Of a stretch of DNA of 64,000 bases, positions 34,492 to 44,502 are shown piece after piece (position 1 is the first letter of the stretch; every line of letters starts with the position of its first letter). The notes beneath the pieces are model-generated. The model was not told the origin of the DNA. It was given only the letters and a program-made list of their open reading frames with translations, and did not search any database. This stretch comes from Pseudomonadota bacterium (GTDB lineage Bacteria > Pseudomonadota > Gammaproteobacteria > Xanthomonadales > Xanthomonadaceae): contig JAFEBV010000027.1 of the NCBI GenBank assembly GCA_018242485.1, forward strand, positions 186,001 to 250,000, written 5' to 3'. The translations under genes were made by a program, and so were the position numbers.

Positions 34492-35733
34492 ATGACCACG
34501 GACGACACTCCGACGCCGCCGCGCACGCCGCGCGCCCATCCTCCCGCGATCCAGTGGTTGCTGGTCGGGTTCGGTGTGGCCGCGCTGCTGGGCCTGTTCG
34601 TCGTCTACGAAGTCGCCGCGCATTTGCTGGCCAAACCGCCCGCAGCGCAGGCCCCCGACCAGCCCGCCGGAACCTTCCGCCCCACCCGCGAGCAATGGGC
34701 TGCGCTCACGGTCACCGCGGTCACAACACACCGCTTCACTACGCAAGTCGTGGCCGACGGCACGATCGCCTACGACGACGACACCTCCACGCCGGTGTTC
34801 TCGCCTTACTCAGGACGGGTGACGAAGCTGGTCGCGAATCTCGGCGACGTAGTCAAGCGCGGCGCGCCGCTGATGGACGTGAACGCCGCGGAGTTCGCAC
34901 AGGGCCGCAGCGACCTGCAGACCGCCTACGCGCAACTGGCGCTGGCGACGAAAAGCGAGCAGCGCCAGCACGCGCTGTACGAGGCCAAGGCCGGTGCGCT
35001 CAAAGACTGGCTGCAAAGCCAAGCGGATCTGACTACGGCGCGCAGCGCGCTCGACGCCGCACGCGATCGCCTGCGCATCCTCGGCGTGCCCGATACGCAG
35101 ATCGCCGCGCTGGAATCCGGCGCGCAGAAGGCCGCCGGGCACGGGACTTCCATCGACGCCGTGGCGACGGTGACCGCGCCGATCGCCGGCACGGTCACCC
35201 AACGCCAGGTCGGCCTCGGCCAATACATCCAAGCCGGCGCCTCGAATCCTGCGTACACGATCTCCGATCTTTCCCACGTTTGGCTGGTGGCCAACGCGCG
35301 CGAATCCGACGCGCCCGACCTGCACGTCGGCGAGACCGTCGCCGTGCGCGTGCTCGCCTACCCGGGACGCACCTTCTCCGCGCGCATCGCCTGGGTGGCG
35401 CCGGCGCTGGATCCGAACACTCACCGCCTGCCGGTGCGGGCGACGATGGCCAACCCCGACGGCGTGCTCAAACCGCAGATGTTCGCCAGCTTCAGCATCG
35501 CCGCGGGCGATCCGTCGCAAGCCCCGGCTGTGCCGCGCAGCGCGATCGTCCATGAAGGCGAGCAGGCGCGCGTGTACGTGGCCCGCAACGACGGCACCAT
35601 CGCCCTGCGCGAGGTGCGCCTCGGCCGTACCGACGGCGACAGCGTGGAAGTGCTGGCTGGCGTGCGCGCCGGCGAGAAGGTCGTCAGCGCCGGCACCTTG
35701 TTCATCGATCGCGCGGTGAATCCGGGCTCATGA
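34492..35733 (+). CDS. RND efflux periplasmic adaptor (CusB/CzcB-like)
   Basis: Encodes 413 residues. It has an N-terminal membrane anchor (IQWLLVGFGVAALLGLFVVYEVAAHLL), not a lipobox. Adaptor parts follow in order: FSPYSGRVTKLVANLGDVVKRGAPLMDVN (first half of the lipoyl domain), a helical hairpin (about 140-195), ATVTAPIAGTVTQRQVGLGQYIQAG (second half), and beta-barrel and proximal domains with VWLVANARESDA. It links the inner-membrane pump to the outer-membrane channel. It is first of a three-gene operon; its stop overlaps the permease start (ATGA at 35730). No metal-binding His/Met cluster was seen. Confidence 0.93.
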   Translation: MTTDDTPTPPRTPRAHPPAIQWLLVGFGVAALLGLFVVYEVAAHLLAKPPAAQAPDQPAGTFRPTREQWAALTVTAVTTHRFTTQVVADGTIAYDDDTSTPVFSPYSGRVTKLVANLGDVVKRGAPLMDVNAAEFAQGRSDLQTAYAQLALATKSEQRQHALYEAKAGALKDWLQSQADLTTARSALDAARDRLRILGVPDTQIAALESGAQKAAGHGTSIDAVATVTAPIAGTVTQRQVGLGQYIQAGASNPAYTISDLSHVWLVANARESDAPDLHVGETVAVRVLAYPGRTFSARIAWVAPALDPNTHRLPVRATMANPDGVLKPQMFASFSIAAGDPSQAPAVPRSAIVHEGEQARVYVARNDGTIALREVRLGRTDGDSVEVLAGVRAGEKVVSAGTLFIDRAVNPGS

Positions 35734-38700
35734 ACCGCATCGTCGAGTTCGCGCTGCGGCGACGCCTGCTGGTCGTCGTCATCATGGCGTTCGTGCTGTG
35801 CGCGGGCGTGATCAGCTTCCTGCGCTTGAACATCGAGGCCTATCCGGATCCGGTGCCGCCGCTGGTGGACATCAACACGCAGGCGTCGGGCCTGTCGGCC
35901 GAGGAGATCGAGCGCTACATCACCATCCCGCTCGAAGTGCAGATGGCGGGCATCCCGCACGTCACCACGGTACGCACGATCTCGCTGTTCGGCCTGTCGG
36001 ACGTGAAGATCCAGTTCACCTACGACGTGACCTACCAGCAGGCCGAGCAGTTCGTCACCAATCGGCTGGCGCAATTGCCGGCGCTGCCCGATGGCGCACA
36101 GCCGCAGATTTCGCCGGAGAGCCCCATCGGCGAGATCTACCGCTACCGCGTGGTCGGCCCGCCCGGCTACTCGGTGATGGATCTGAAAACCCTGCAGGAC
36201 TGGGTGCTGGAACGGCGCTTCAAGGCCGTGCCGGGCGTGGTGGACGTGACCGGCTGGGGTGGCAAGACCAAGACCTACGACGTGGTCGTCGACCAGCAGC
36301 GGCTGGCCAGCTACGGGCTGACCCTTGCGCAGGCGCTCAATGCGATCAACAACGCCAACATCAACGTCGGCGGGCAGACCGTCGACATCGGCCCGCAGTC
36401 GGCGGTGGTGCGCGGCGTGGGCATGATCCGCAGCACGGACGACCTGCGCCACACCCTGCTTGCCAACGCCAACGGCGTGCCGGTGACGCTCGCCGACGTC
36501 GCCGAGGTACGAGTCGGCCACCTGCCGCGGCTGGGCATCGCCGGCCGCGACGCCGACGACGACATCGTGCAGGGCATCGTGCTCATGCGCCGCGGCGAGG
36601 AGAGCATGCCGACCATCGCGCAGGTGGAAGCGGAGGTACGGAAGATCAATGCTTCCGGCGTGCTGCCGCCCGGCGTGCGCCTGGAGAAGATCTACGACCG
36701 CAGCGAGCTGATCGCCACCACCACCCACACCGTACTGCACAACATGCTGTTCGGCATCGTGCTGATCTTCATCCTGCAATGGGTGTTCCTCGGCAACCTG
36801 CGCAGCGCCCTGATCGTGTCGATGACGATCCCCTTCGCACTGGCGTTCGCGATCATCCTGATGGTGTGGCGCGGCGAATCGGCGAACCTGCTGTCGGTGG
36901 GCGCGATCGATTTCGGCCTGATCGTCGATGCCACCGTCATCATGGTGGAGAACATCTTCCGGCGCCTGTCGGAAGGCGCGAAAGCGCATCGCTCGGCGTT
37001 CTCCACGGTCACCCGCGCGCATTTCGGCCTGAGCGGGCGCTTCGCCACCATCGCCTATTCGGCGGCCGAGGTGACGCAGCCGATCCTGTTCTCGGCCGGC
37101 ATCATCATCGCCGGCTTCCTGCCGCTGTTCACTCTCTCGGGCATCGAGGGGCACATCTTCGGGCCGATGGCCAAGACCTATGCCTACGCGATCGCCGGCG
37201 GCATCATCGCCACCTTCACCATCGCCCCGGCGCTGAGCGCGTTCCTGTTCACCGGCCCGGTCGAGGACCGCGAGACCCTGGCGCTGCGCTGGATCCGCCG
37301 GGTCAACACGCCGCTGCTCCAGTTCGCGCTCGCCAACCGCATCGTCACCCTCGGCGGCGCCGCTGCGCTCGCGCTGTGCGCGCTGCTCGTCGCCCACAAC
37401 CTCGGCCTGGAGTTCCTGCCCAAGCTGGAGGAAGGCAACATGTGGATCCGCGCGACCATGCCGCAGTCGGTGTCGCTGGAGGACAGCAACGGCTACGTCA
37501 ACCGGATGCGCAAGCTCATCAAGAGCTTCCCCGAGGTGAAGACGGTCGTTTCCCAGCACGGCCGACCGGACGACGGCACCGACTCGACCGGGTTCTTCAA
37601 CGCCGAGTTCTTCGTCCCGCTCAAGCCGGCCGGGCAGTGGCCCGCCGGCGTGGACAAGGAGAAGCTCACCGAGCAGATGACCGATGCGCTGCAGGATCGT
37701 TTCCCCGGCGTGGACTTCAACTTCTCGCAGTACATCGAGGACAACGTCGAAGAGGCCGCCTCCGGCGTGAAGGGCGAGAACTCGGTCAAGCTGATCGGCA
37801 ACGACCTGGACACCCTCGAGGCGACCGCGAACAAGATTCGCGACGTGCTCGCCACCGTGCCGGGCATCACCGATCTGGCGGTGTTCCGCGTGCTCGGCCA
37901 GCCGACCGTGCGCATCGACGTCGACCGTGCCCGCGCCGCGCGCTTCGGGCTGGCGCCGGGCGACGTCAACGCGGCGGTGCAGGCGGCGATCGGCGGGCAG
38001 ACGGCCGGCAACCTGTACGAGCCGGGCAGCGACCGCAATTTTCCGATCGTCGTGCGCCTCGCCAAACAGTATCGCAACGATCTGGATTCGATCCGCCGCA
38101 TCCTCATCGGCGCGCCCAGCCCGAGCGGCAATGGCGTGGTGCAGGTGCCGCTGCAGGACGTGGCGAAGGTGTCGCTGGTCTCGGGTGCATCGTTCATCTA
38201 CCGCGAACAGCAGGAGCGCTACATCCCGATCAAGTTCAGCGTGCGCGGGCGCGATCTTGGCACCACCGTGCTCGAGGCGCAGCGCAAGATCGCGCAGAAG
38301 GTGCAACTGCCCGGCGGTTACCGCGTCGAGTGGGTCGGCGAGTTCGGCAACCTGCAGGACGCCCTGCGCCGGCTGGAACTGTCCGTGCCGCTGGCGCTGC
38401 TGCTGATCTGCATTTTGTTGTACGTGAACTTCGGCAGCGTGGCGGACGTGCTGTTGGTGCTCAGCGTGATCCCGATGGCGCTGATCGGCGGCGTGTTCGC
38501 GCTGTTCGTCACCGGCACCGCCTTCAGCGTGTCGGCGGCGATCGGCTTCATCGCCCTGTTCGGCATCGCCACCATGGATGGCATCCTCGTGCTGTCGAAC
38601 TTCAACCACAACATCGACTCGGGACTGGAACGCACCGAAGCGATGTACCGCGCCTGCCAGACGACCATGCGCCCGGTGATGCTCACCTGCATCGTCGCCT

Positions 38701-38894
38701 GCGTGGGTCTGGTGCCGGCGGCGATTTCCACCGGCATCGGCTCGCAGGTGCAGAAGCCGCTCGCGCTGGTGGTGGTCGGCGGCATCGTGCTTGCGCCGGT
38801 GCTGATCCTGTTCGTGCTGCCGGTGCTGGTGGAGATGTTCTCGCCGCGCGGGCGCGCGCTGCCGATCGCCGCGCCGACTGCGGAGGAAGATTGA
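35730..38894 (+). CDS. RND efflux permease, CzcA/CusA-like (HME) family
   Basis: Encodes 1054 residues in the inner membrane, with twelve helices and two large periplasmic loops. The N-terminus (MNRIVEFALRRRLLVVVIMAF) and LNIEAYPDPVPPLVDINTQASGLSAEEIE are family marks. TM4 holds AIDFGLIVDATVIMVEN, matching the D-x5-D-x6-E pattern of CzcA-type proton/heavy-metal pumps. LPKLEEGNMWIRATMP, in the second half, is also CzcA-like. No Met-rich or His-rich copper motif is clear, so the metal or drug is uncertain. It overlaps the adaptor by four bases (ATGA) and the next gene begins two bases after its stop. Confidence 0.94.
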   Translation: MNRIVEFALRRRLLVVVIMAFVLCAGVISFLRLNIEAYPDPVPPLVDINTQASGLSAEEIERYITIPLEVQMAGIPHVTTVRTISLFGLSDVKIQFTYDVTYQQAEQFVTNRLAQLPALPDGAQPQISPESPIGEIYRYRVVGPPGYSVMDLKTLQDWVLERRFKAVPGVVDVTGWGGKTKTYDVVVDQQRLASYGLTLAQALNAINNANINVGGQTVDIGPQSAVVRGVGMIRSTDDLRHTLLANANGVPVTLADVAEVRVGHLPRLGIAGRDADDDIVQGIVLMRRGEESMPTIAQVEAEVRKINASGVLPPGVRLEKIYDRSELIATTTHTVLHNMLFGIVLIFILQWVFLGNLRSALIVSMTIPFALAFAIILMVWRGESANLLSVGAIDFGLIVDATVIMVENIFRRLSEGAKAHRSAFSTVTRAHFGLSGRFATIAYSAAEVTQPILFSAGIIIAGFLPLFTLSGIEGHIFGPMAKTYAYAIAGGIIATFTIAPALSAFLFTGPVEDRETLALRWIRRVNTPLLQFALANRIVTLGGAAALALCALLVAHNLGLEFLPKLEEGNMWIRATMPQSVSLEDSNGYVNRMRKLIKSFPEVKTVVSQHGRPDDGTDSTGFFNAEFFVPLKPAGQWPAGVDKEKLTEQMTDALQDRFPGVDFNFSQYIEDNVEEAASGVKGENSVKLIGNDLDTLEATANKIRDVLATVPGITDLAVFRVLGQPTVRIDVDRARAARFGLAPGDVNAAVQAAIGGQTAGNLYEPGSDRNFPIVVRLAKQYRNDLDSIRRILIGAPSPSGNGVVQVPLQDVAKVSLVSGASFIYREQQERYIPIKFSVRGRDLGTTVLEAQRKIAQKVQLPGGYRVEWVGEFGNLQDALRRLELSVPLALLLICILLYVNFGSVADVLLVLSVIPMALIGGVFALFVTGTAFSVSAAIGFIALFGIATMDGILVLSNFNHNIDSGLERTEAMYRACQTTMRPVMLTCIVACVGLVPAAISTGIGSQVQKPLALVVVGGIVLAPVLILFVLPVLVEMFSPRGRALPIAAPTAEED

Positions 38895-38896
38895 GC

Positions 38897-40399
38897 ATGC
38901 GCGCCCATCGCCTCGCGCAGATCGCCGCGTTGTCGGCCGCAATCGCAGCGTTGACCGGGTGCGCGGTCGGCCCGGACTTCGCGCGCCCCGCGGCTCCGGA
39001 CACGCCGCGCCTGACACCCGCAACGCCGACGACGGCCGACGCGCGCAGCGCGCTTCCCGGCGGCGGCGCGCAGCGCTGGGCGGCCGGCATGGACATCCCG
39101 GCGAACTGGTGGACGTGGTTCGGTTCATCCGCGTTGAACGCGCTGGTCGCCGAATCGCTGCACAACAATCCGAGCGTGCAGTCGGTGCAGGCAGCGCTGC
39201 GCGTCGCCCGCGAGGACGTGTCCGCGCAACGCGGCGCATTCTGGCCGCAGGTCTCCGTCGACCTGAACGCCTCGCGGGCCAAGACCGCGCCGGAGCTCTC
39301 GCCGGCGCTGAACTCCGGAACCAGCCCGTACAGCCTGCAAACCGCGCAGGTGCTGGTGTCGTATTCATTGGATGTGTTCGGCGGCAACCGCCGCCAGGTC
39401 GAGTCGCTGGCCGCGCAAGCCGAATCGGCGCGCTTCCAGCTCGAATCGGCGCGCACCGCGCTGACGGCGAACGTCGTCCAGGGCGTGGTGCAGGCGGCGT
39501 CGCTGCACGATCAACTCGCCGCCCTGCAACGCAACGTCGCCCTGCAGGAGGAGCAACTGGGGATCATGCGCAAGCAGGCCGCGCTCGGCGACATCGCACA
39601 GGCCGCGGTGATCGTGCAGGAAGCGGCGCTGGCGCAGTCGCAGGCGCAGGTACCGGCCTTGCGCAAACAACTGGCGCAGCAGAACGACGCGCTCGCCGCG
39701 CTGCTCGGGCGGCTGCCGGCAGGCGAGCCGATCCCGGCCTTCACCCTCGCCGATCTGCACCTGCCCGATGTGTTGCCGCAGGATCTGCCGTCCGCACTGA
39801 TCGAGCAGCGCGCGGACGTGCGCGCGGCCGAGGCGCAGATGCACGCGGCCAGCGCCCAGGTCGGCGTGGCCATCTCCAACCGCCTGCCGCAAATCGCCCT
39901 GACCGCCAGCGACGGCCGCTCCGCCACCCGCTTCGCGGATCTGTTCGCCAGCAAAACCGGCTTCTTCGGCGTCGCCGCCGACATCGCGCAGCCGCTGTTC
40001 CAGGGTGGCGCGCTGCTGCACAGGCAACGCGCGGCGCAGGCGGTCTACGCGGCGGCGAGCGCGCAGTATCGCGCCACCGTGATCGCGGCCTTCCAGAACG
40101 TCGCCGACACCATGCAGGCATTGCAACTGGACGCCGAGGCCCTGCGCACAAGCGCGCTGGCCGAGGTGCGGACCCGCGAGGGCTTGGACATCGCCCGCGC
40201 GCAACTGAGTATCGGCGACGTCAGTTATCTGTCGGTGCTGCTCGCCGAACAGCAGTACCAGCAGTCCGTCGGCAGCCGCGTGCAGGCGCAGGCCAACCGT
40301 TACGCGGACACCGCTGCGCTATTCCTCGCCCTCGGTGGCGGCTGGTGGAACGACGGCAATGCGACAACGTCGCCGAAGGATCCATCCGGCAAACCCTGA
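38897..40399 (+). CDS. RND efflux outer-membrane factor (NodT/OprM-like lipoprotein)
   Basis: Encodes 500 residues. The signal peptide ends in a lipobox (LTGC, Cys22), so it is lipid-anchored in the outer membrane. The NodT pattern is visible: WWTWFGSSALNALVAESLHNNPSVQSVQAALRVARED, YSLDVFGGNRRQVESLAAQAESARFQLESARTAL, SALIEQRADVRAAEAQMHAASAQVGVA, and LSIGDVSYLSVLLAEQQYQQ. It forms a trimeric channel for the RND pump. GGAGGAAGA precedes the ATG at 38897; TTG at 38891 is an alternative. Third and last gene of the operon. Confidence 0.93.
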   Translation: MRAHRLAQIAALSAAIAALTGCAVGPDFARPAAPDTPRLTPATPTTADARSALPGGGAQRWAAGMDIPANWWTWFGSSALNALVAESLHNNPSVQSVQAALRVAREDVSAQRGAFWPQVSVDLNASRAKTAPELSPALNSGTSPYSLQTAQVLVSYSLDVFGGNRRQVESLAAQAESARFQLESARTALTANVVQGVVQAASLHDQLAALQRNVALQEEQLGIMRKQAALGDIAQAAVIVQEAALAQSQAQVPALRKQLAQQNDALAALLGRLPAGEPIPAFTLADLHLPDVLPQDLPSALIEQRADVRAAEAQMHAASAQVGVAISNRLPQIALTASDGRSATRFADLFASKTGFFGVAADIAQPLFQGGALLHRQRAAQAVYAAASAQYRATVIAAFQNVADTMQALQLDAEALRTSALAEVRTREGLDIARAQLSIGDVSYLSVLLAEQQYQQSVGSRVQAQANRYADTAALFLALGGGWWNDGNATTSPKDPSGKP

Positions 40400-40554
40400 T
40401 CGCGTCGGCAGGCGATCGCCCTCGCTCAGCACCATGAGCCGCGCAGGCGCCCCCACGCGCATGCGCTGGCGTCATGCCGCAATCGCCGTAGCCTTGCCGC
40501 ATTGATCCGCGTCATGTCGATTCGCGATCTACCGGCGCATAATGCGCTACGCCC
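40400..40554 (+). promoter_or_regulatory. fdxA promoter region
   Basis: A gap of 155 bases. CATAAT at 40538-40543 in GGCGCATAATGCGC is a probable -10 box. That puts the start site about five bases before the ATG at 40555. The -35 region is weak. Confidence 0.5.
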
Positions 40555-40887
40555 ATGACCCACGTCGTCACCGAAAACTGCATCAACTGCAAGCACACCG
40601 ACTGCGTCGAGGTGTGCCCGGTGGACTGCTTCCACGAAGGCCCGAATTTCCTCGTGATCGATCCCGAGGAGTGCATCGACTGCACCTTGTGCGTGGACGA
40701 ATGCCCGGTCGGGGCGATCTTCCCCGAGGACGACGTGCCAGCCGGGCAGGAAATATTTCTTGGCATCAACGCCGAACTGGCGCCGCTGTGGCCGGTGCTC
40801 ACCCGCAAGAAGCCCTCGCCTGCGGATGCGGGCGAATGGGACGGCAAGCCGGGCAAGCTGGCGCTGCTGATCCGCACGCCGATGTGA
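40555..40887 (+). CDS. fdxA: 7Fe ferredoxin (FdxA)
   Basis: Encodes 110 residues, normal for the [3Fe-4S][4Fe-4S] ferredoxins of Proteobacteria. The Cys ladder is seen: [22 protein letters not shown], then [16 protein letters not shown]. The residue at the second position of the first cluster (Cys-x2-Cys-x4-Cys-x3-Cys pattern) agrees with the FdxA group. The C-terminal tail ([18 protein letters not shown]) is conserved. It is an electron carrier in the cytoplasm. It lies alone, convergent with gap. Confidence 0.96.
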   Translation: MTHVVTENCINCKHTDCVEVCPVDCFHEGPNFLVIDPEECIDCTLCVDECPVGAIFPEDDVPAGQEIFLGINAELAPLWPVLTRKKPSPADAGEWDGKPGKLALLIRTPM

Positions 40888-41039
40888 GCTGCCAACAGCA
40901 GCGAGCGGCTCGCCATCCTCAACTATGAAGTCTTGCACGAGCGCAAGGCTTCCACCTCAAACAACTGTCGCATCCAAGGTGTGTGCCCTCATCCGCCCTT
41001 TGGGCACCTTCCCCCAAAGGGGGAAGGAAGTGGCCGTGC

Positions 41040-42185
<1,146 letters not shown>

Positions 42186-42248
42186 CTATTTTAGCCCGTC
42201 CAACCGCCCCATCCCACCCCTGCCGATGAACGCCAAGGCCATGAGCTG

Positions 42249-43040
42249 ATGAGCCCACGTCTCGCCCACATCCTCGTGGCCTTGCTCTGCCCCGCGCTGG
42301 CGCTGGCCTGGGGCCAGCACGGTCACCGCATCGTCGGCGAGATCGCACAGCAGCGCCTGACGCCACGCGCGAGCGCGGCGGTGGCCGGCCTGCTGGCTGG
42401 CGAACGCGAACCCACGCTGGCCGGCGTGTCCAACTGGGCCGACGCCCTGCGCTGGCGCGATCCTGAATTGTTCCAGCGCAGCAAACGCTGGCACTTCGTG
42501 AACTTCCACGACCGCGATTGCCATTACGTGCCGGCACGTGACTGCCCGCACGGCGACTGCATCGTCGCCGCCACGCAGGAGCAATTGCGCGTTCTCGCCG
42601 ATACCCGGCTGCCGCGCGAGCAGCGTGCGCAGGCGCTGAAGTTCGTCGTCCATTTCATCGGCGACATCCACCAGCCCCTGCACGCCGGCAACCGCGACGA
42701 CCGCGGCGGCAACGAGTACCAGATCCGCTATCGCGGCCACGGCACCAATCTGCACAAAGTCTGGGATGGACTCATCCTCGGCCAGGCCGGTTTCGATCCC
42801 GAAGACGATGCGCAACGATTGGCCAAAACGCAGGTCGCCGCTGCCGAACTGCGCACCGATGCACGCGCACCCGAACGCTGGGCTCGAGAGTCATGCCTGG
42901 CCATCGACGCTAACGCCATTTACCCACCCAGCCACCGCATCGACCGTGCCTACCTCGGTGTCCATCGTTCGCTGGCCGAACAACGACTGCTGCTGGCCGG
43001 CGCGCGGCTGGCGGCCGAACTCAATGCCATACTCAAGTGA
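42249..43040 (+). CDS. S1/P1-type nuclease, secreted
   Basis: Encodes 263 residues. The signal peptide (AHILVALLCPALALA) is cut just before WGQHGHRIVGEIA; in S1/P1 nucleases the mature N-terminal Trp itself binds zinc. Further ligands are visible: HFVNFHDRDCHY, and FVVHFIGDIHQPLHAGNRDDRGGNEY holding the HxxD/HxxxH set, then NLHKVWDGLI. These trinuclear-zinc enzymes degrade single-stranded nucleic acids and have 3'-nucleotidase activity. Two Cys pairs likely form disulfides. It is divergent from gap. Confidence 0.93.
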   Translation: MSPRLAHILVALLCPALALAWGQHGHRIVGEIAQQRLTPRASAAVAGLLAGEREPTLAGVSNWADALRWRDPELFQRSKRWHFVNFHDRDCHYVPARDCPHGDCIVAATQEQLRVLADTRLPREQRAQALKFVVHFIGDIHQPLHAGNRDDRGGNEYQIRYRGHGTNLHKVWDGLILGQAGFDPEDDAQRLAKTQVAAAELRTDARAPERWARESCLAIDANAIYPPSHRIDRAYLGVHRSLAEQRLLLAGARLAAELNAILK

Positions 43041-43061
43041 GCGAACCGGTTTACGCGACCG

Positions 43062-43093
43062 CTAGCAGGATGTTGAACTAGCAGGATGTTGAA
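43062..43093. repeat. Perfect tandem 16-bp repeat at the end of the 74-codon gene
   Basis: CTAGCAGGATGTTGAA occurs twice in direct succession (43062-43077, 43078-43093). The second copy holds the gene's stop codon (CTA, TAG on the minus strand), as with pyk, gap and fba. Confidence 0.85.
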
Positions 43094-43302
43094 AAAGTGC
43101 GTTCCTGCACTTTTTCAACTCGCCGAGTCCGGCGAATGTCCGAACTCGGCTCGTCGCGGTTGAGCGGATGGGTCTGGTAGTACTGCTGCCTGGCCATCTC
43201 CATCGCGGTGAAGTCGAAATCGGCCTCGACGTTGACGGTGACGGTGCCGCCGCCCTTGTTGTCGGGGCGGCGGACGGCGAGGTGGACGCGGTACTTGGGC
43301 AT
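43078..43302 (-). CDS. Small basic protein of unknown function
   Basis: Encodes 74 residues, MPKYRVHLAVRRPDNKGG to the stop at 43078. It begins with a strand-rich YRVHLAVRRP followed by TVTVNVEADFDFTAMEMARQQYY. No domain is recognised. CGGAG lies six bases before the ATG at 43302, which supports a real gene. The last 12 codons read through a perfect hairpin, so the original stop may have been lost or moved by insertion; the protein may once have ended near RRVEK. Confidence 0.6.
   Translation of the reverse strand: MPKYRVHLAVRRPDNKGGGTVTVNVEADFDFTAMEMARQQYYQTHPLNRDEPSSDIRRTRRVEKVQERTFSTSC
43088..43119. terminator. Perfect 13-bp hairpin with A/T tracts, bidirectional terminator
   Basis: GTTGAAAAAGTGC (43088-43100), loop GTTCCT, GCACTTTTTCAAC (43107-43119). 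All 13 pairs match. It lies between the nuclease gene and the minus-strand small gene, so it can end both; on the minus strand it is inside the last codons of that small gene. Confidence 0.7.
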
Positions 43303-43394
43303 GTGGCGCTCCGTGGCGATGTCCCGGCGCGAGAAGCCGCGCCGATGAATTCACACCACGGTAGTGCAGGGCCGGGACAGGTGGTGTCGCGGAA

Positions 43395-44336
43395 TCAGGG
43401 CGTTGCCGGGTCGAGTTCCCCCAGCCAGTTCCGTGGCCGCAGATAGTCCGCCAGCCGTGCCTCGGCGCTGCCCGGCGCGGGCGCGTAGCCCACTTCCCAG
43501 CGCACGCGCGGCGGCAAGCTCATCAGGATGGCTTCGGTGCGCCCGCCCGATTGCAGGCCGAACAGAGTGCCGCGATCCCAGACGAGATTGAATTCGACAT
43601 AGCGGCCGCGGCGGTAGAGTTGGAATTCGCGTTCGCGCTCGCCGTAGGGCGCGTGCTTGCGACGTTCGACGATCGGCAGGTAGGCATCCAGATAGGCATC
43701 GCCGACCGCGCGCATCAGGCCGAAGGCGTGGGCGAAGCCGCCTTCGCGGAAGTCGTCGAAAAACAACCCGCCCACGCCGCGCGTTTCATTGCGATGCTTG
43801 AGGAAGAAATACTCGTCGCACCAGCGTTTGAAGCGTGGGTACAGATCGGCGCCGAAGGGCGCGCAGGCGGCGTGCGCGGTGCGGTGCCAGTGCAGCACGT
43901 CCTCGTCGAAGGGATAAAACGGTGTGAGGTCGAATCCGCCGCCGAACCACCAGACCGTTTCGCCGCGTGGCGGCTGCGCTTCGAAGTAGCGCACGTTGGC
44001 GTGGCTGGTCGGCACATAGGGGTTGCGCGGATGCACCACCAGCGACACGCCGAGCGCGCGCCACGGCGCGCCGGCGAGCTCCGGACGGTGCGCGGTGGCC
44101 GATGGCGGCAGGCTCGCCCCGCGCACCTCGGAGAAGCCCACGCCGGCCTGCTCGAACACCACGCCCTCGCGCAGCACGCGCGAATCGCCGCCGCCACCCT
44201 CGGCGCGCTGCCACACGTCGCTGCCGAAGCGTGCGCTGCCGTCGGCGGCTTCCAGTGCGTCGCAGATGCGCTGTTGCAGTCCGGTCAGATAGGTGTGGAC
44301 GGCGGCGATGTCGGGGGTGTCGATGGAATCGGGCAT
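43395..44336 (-). CDS. hemF: Oxygen-dependent coproporphyrinogen III oxidase
   Basis: Encodes 313 residues, close to the family length. It makes protoporphyrinogen IX from coproporphyrinogen III, using O2, in the cytoplasm. Family marks: [130 protein letters not shown] and LRPRNWL. It stands alone; the gap to the divergent xanB2 is 166 bases. Confidence 0.97.
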   Translation of the reverse strand: MPDSIDTPDIAAVHTYLTGLQQRICDALEAADGSARFGSDVWQRAEGGGGDSRVLREGVVFEQAGVGFSEVRGASLPPSATAHRPELAGAPWRALGVSLVVHPRNPYVPTSHANVRYFEAQPPRGETVWWFGGGFDLTPFYPFDEDVLHWHRTAHAACAPFGADLYPRFKRWCDEYFFLKHRNETRGVGGLFFDDFREGGFAHAFGLMRAVGDAYLDAYLPIVERRKHAPYGEREREFQLYRRGRYVEFNLVWDRGTLFGLQSGGRTEAILMSLPPRVRWEVGYAPAPGSAEARLADYLRPRNWLGELDPATP

Positions 44337-44502
44337 GACGGCGCCGCGCGGGAGTGTTGCTGCGCATGATAGTCGTGGCGATGGATCGTTCGTGGTTCGA
44401 CAAGCTCGCCATGAACGATTCATCGGCAGGTTCTGGGCAGAACCATCCCGCCAAGCAGCATCATCGCCGGGTTCTCCGTGTACGGCCGGTATAATTGGCG
44501 TC
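44337..44502 (+). promoter_or_regulatory. hemF/xanB2 intergenic promoter; -10 box of xanB2
   Basis: A perfect TATAAT lies at 44490-44495, eight bases before the GTG at 44503. The expected start site is about 44502. The -35 region is poor. For hemF no box was identified. Confidence 0.65.

Noticed and set aside
35798..38896. Extension of the outer-membrane factor frame back to 35798
   Set aside because: It lies within the permease gene in another frame; the lipoprotein signal peptide begins at 38897.
35421..39368. Open frame of 1315 codons on the minus strand
   Set aside because: It lies fully antisense to the RND operon, whose proteins have clear family motifs; the frame is His/Arg/Asp-rich with no domain, as expected from GC-rich codon use.
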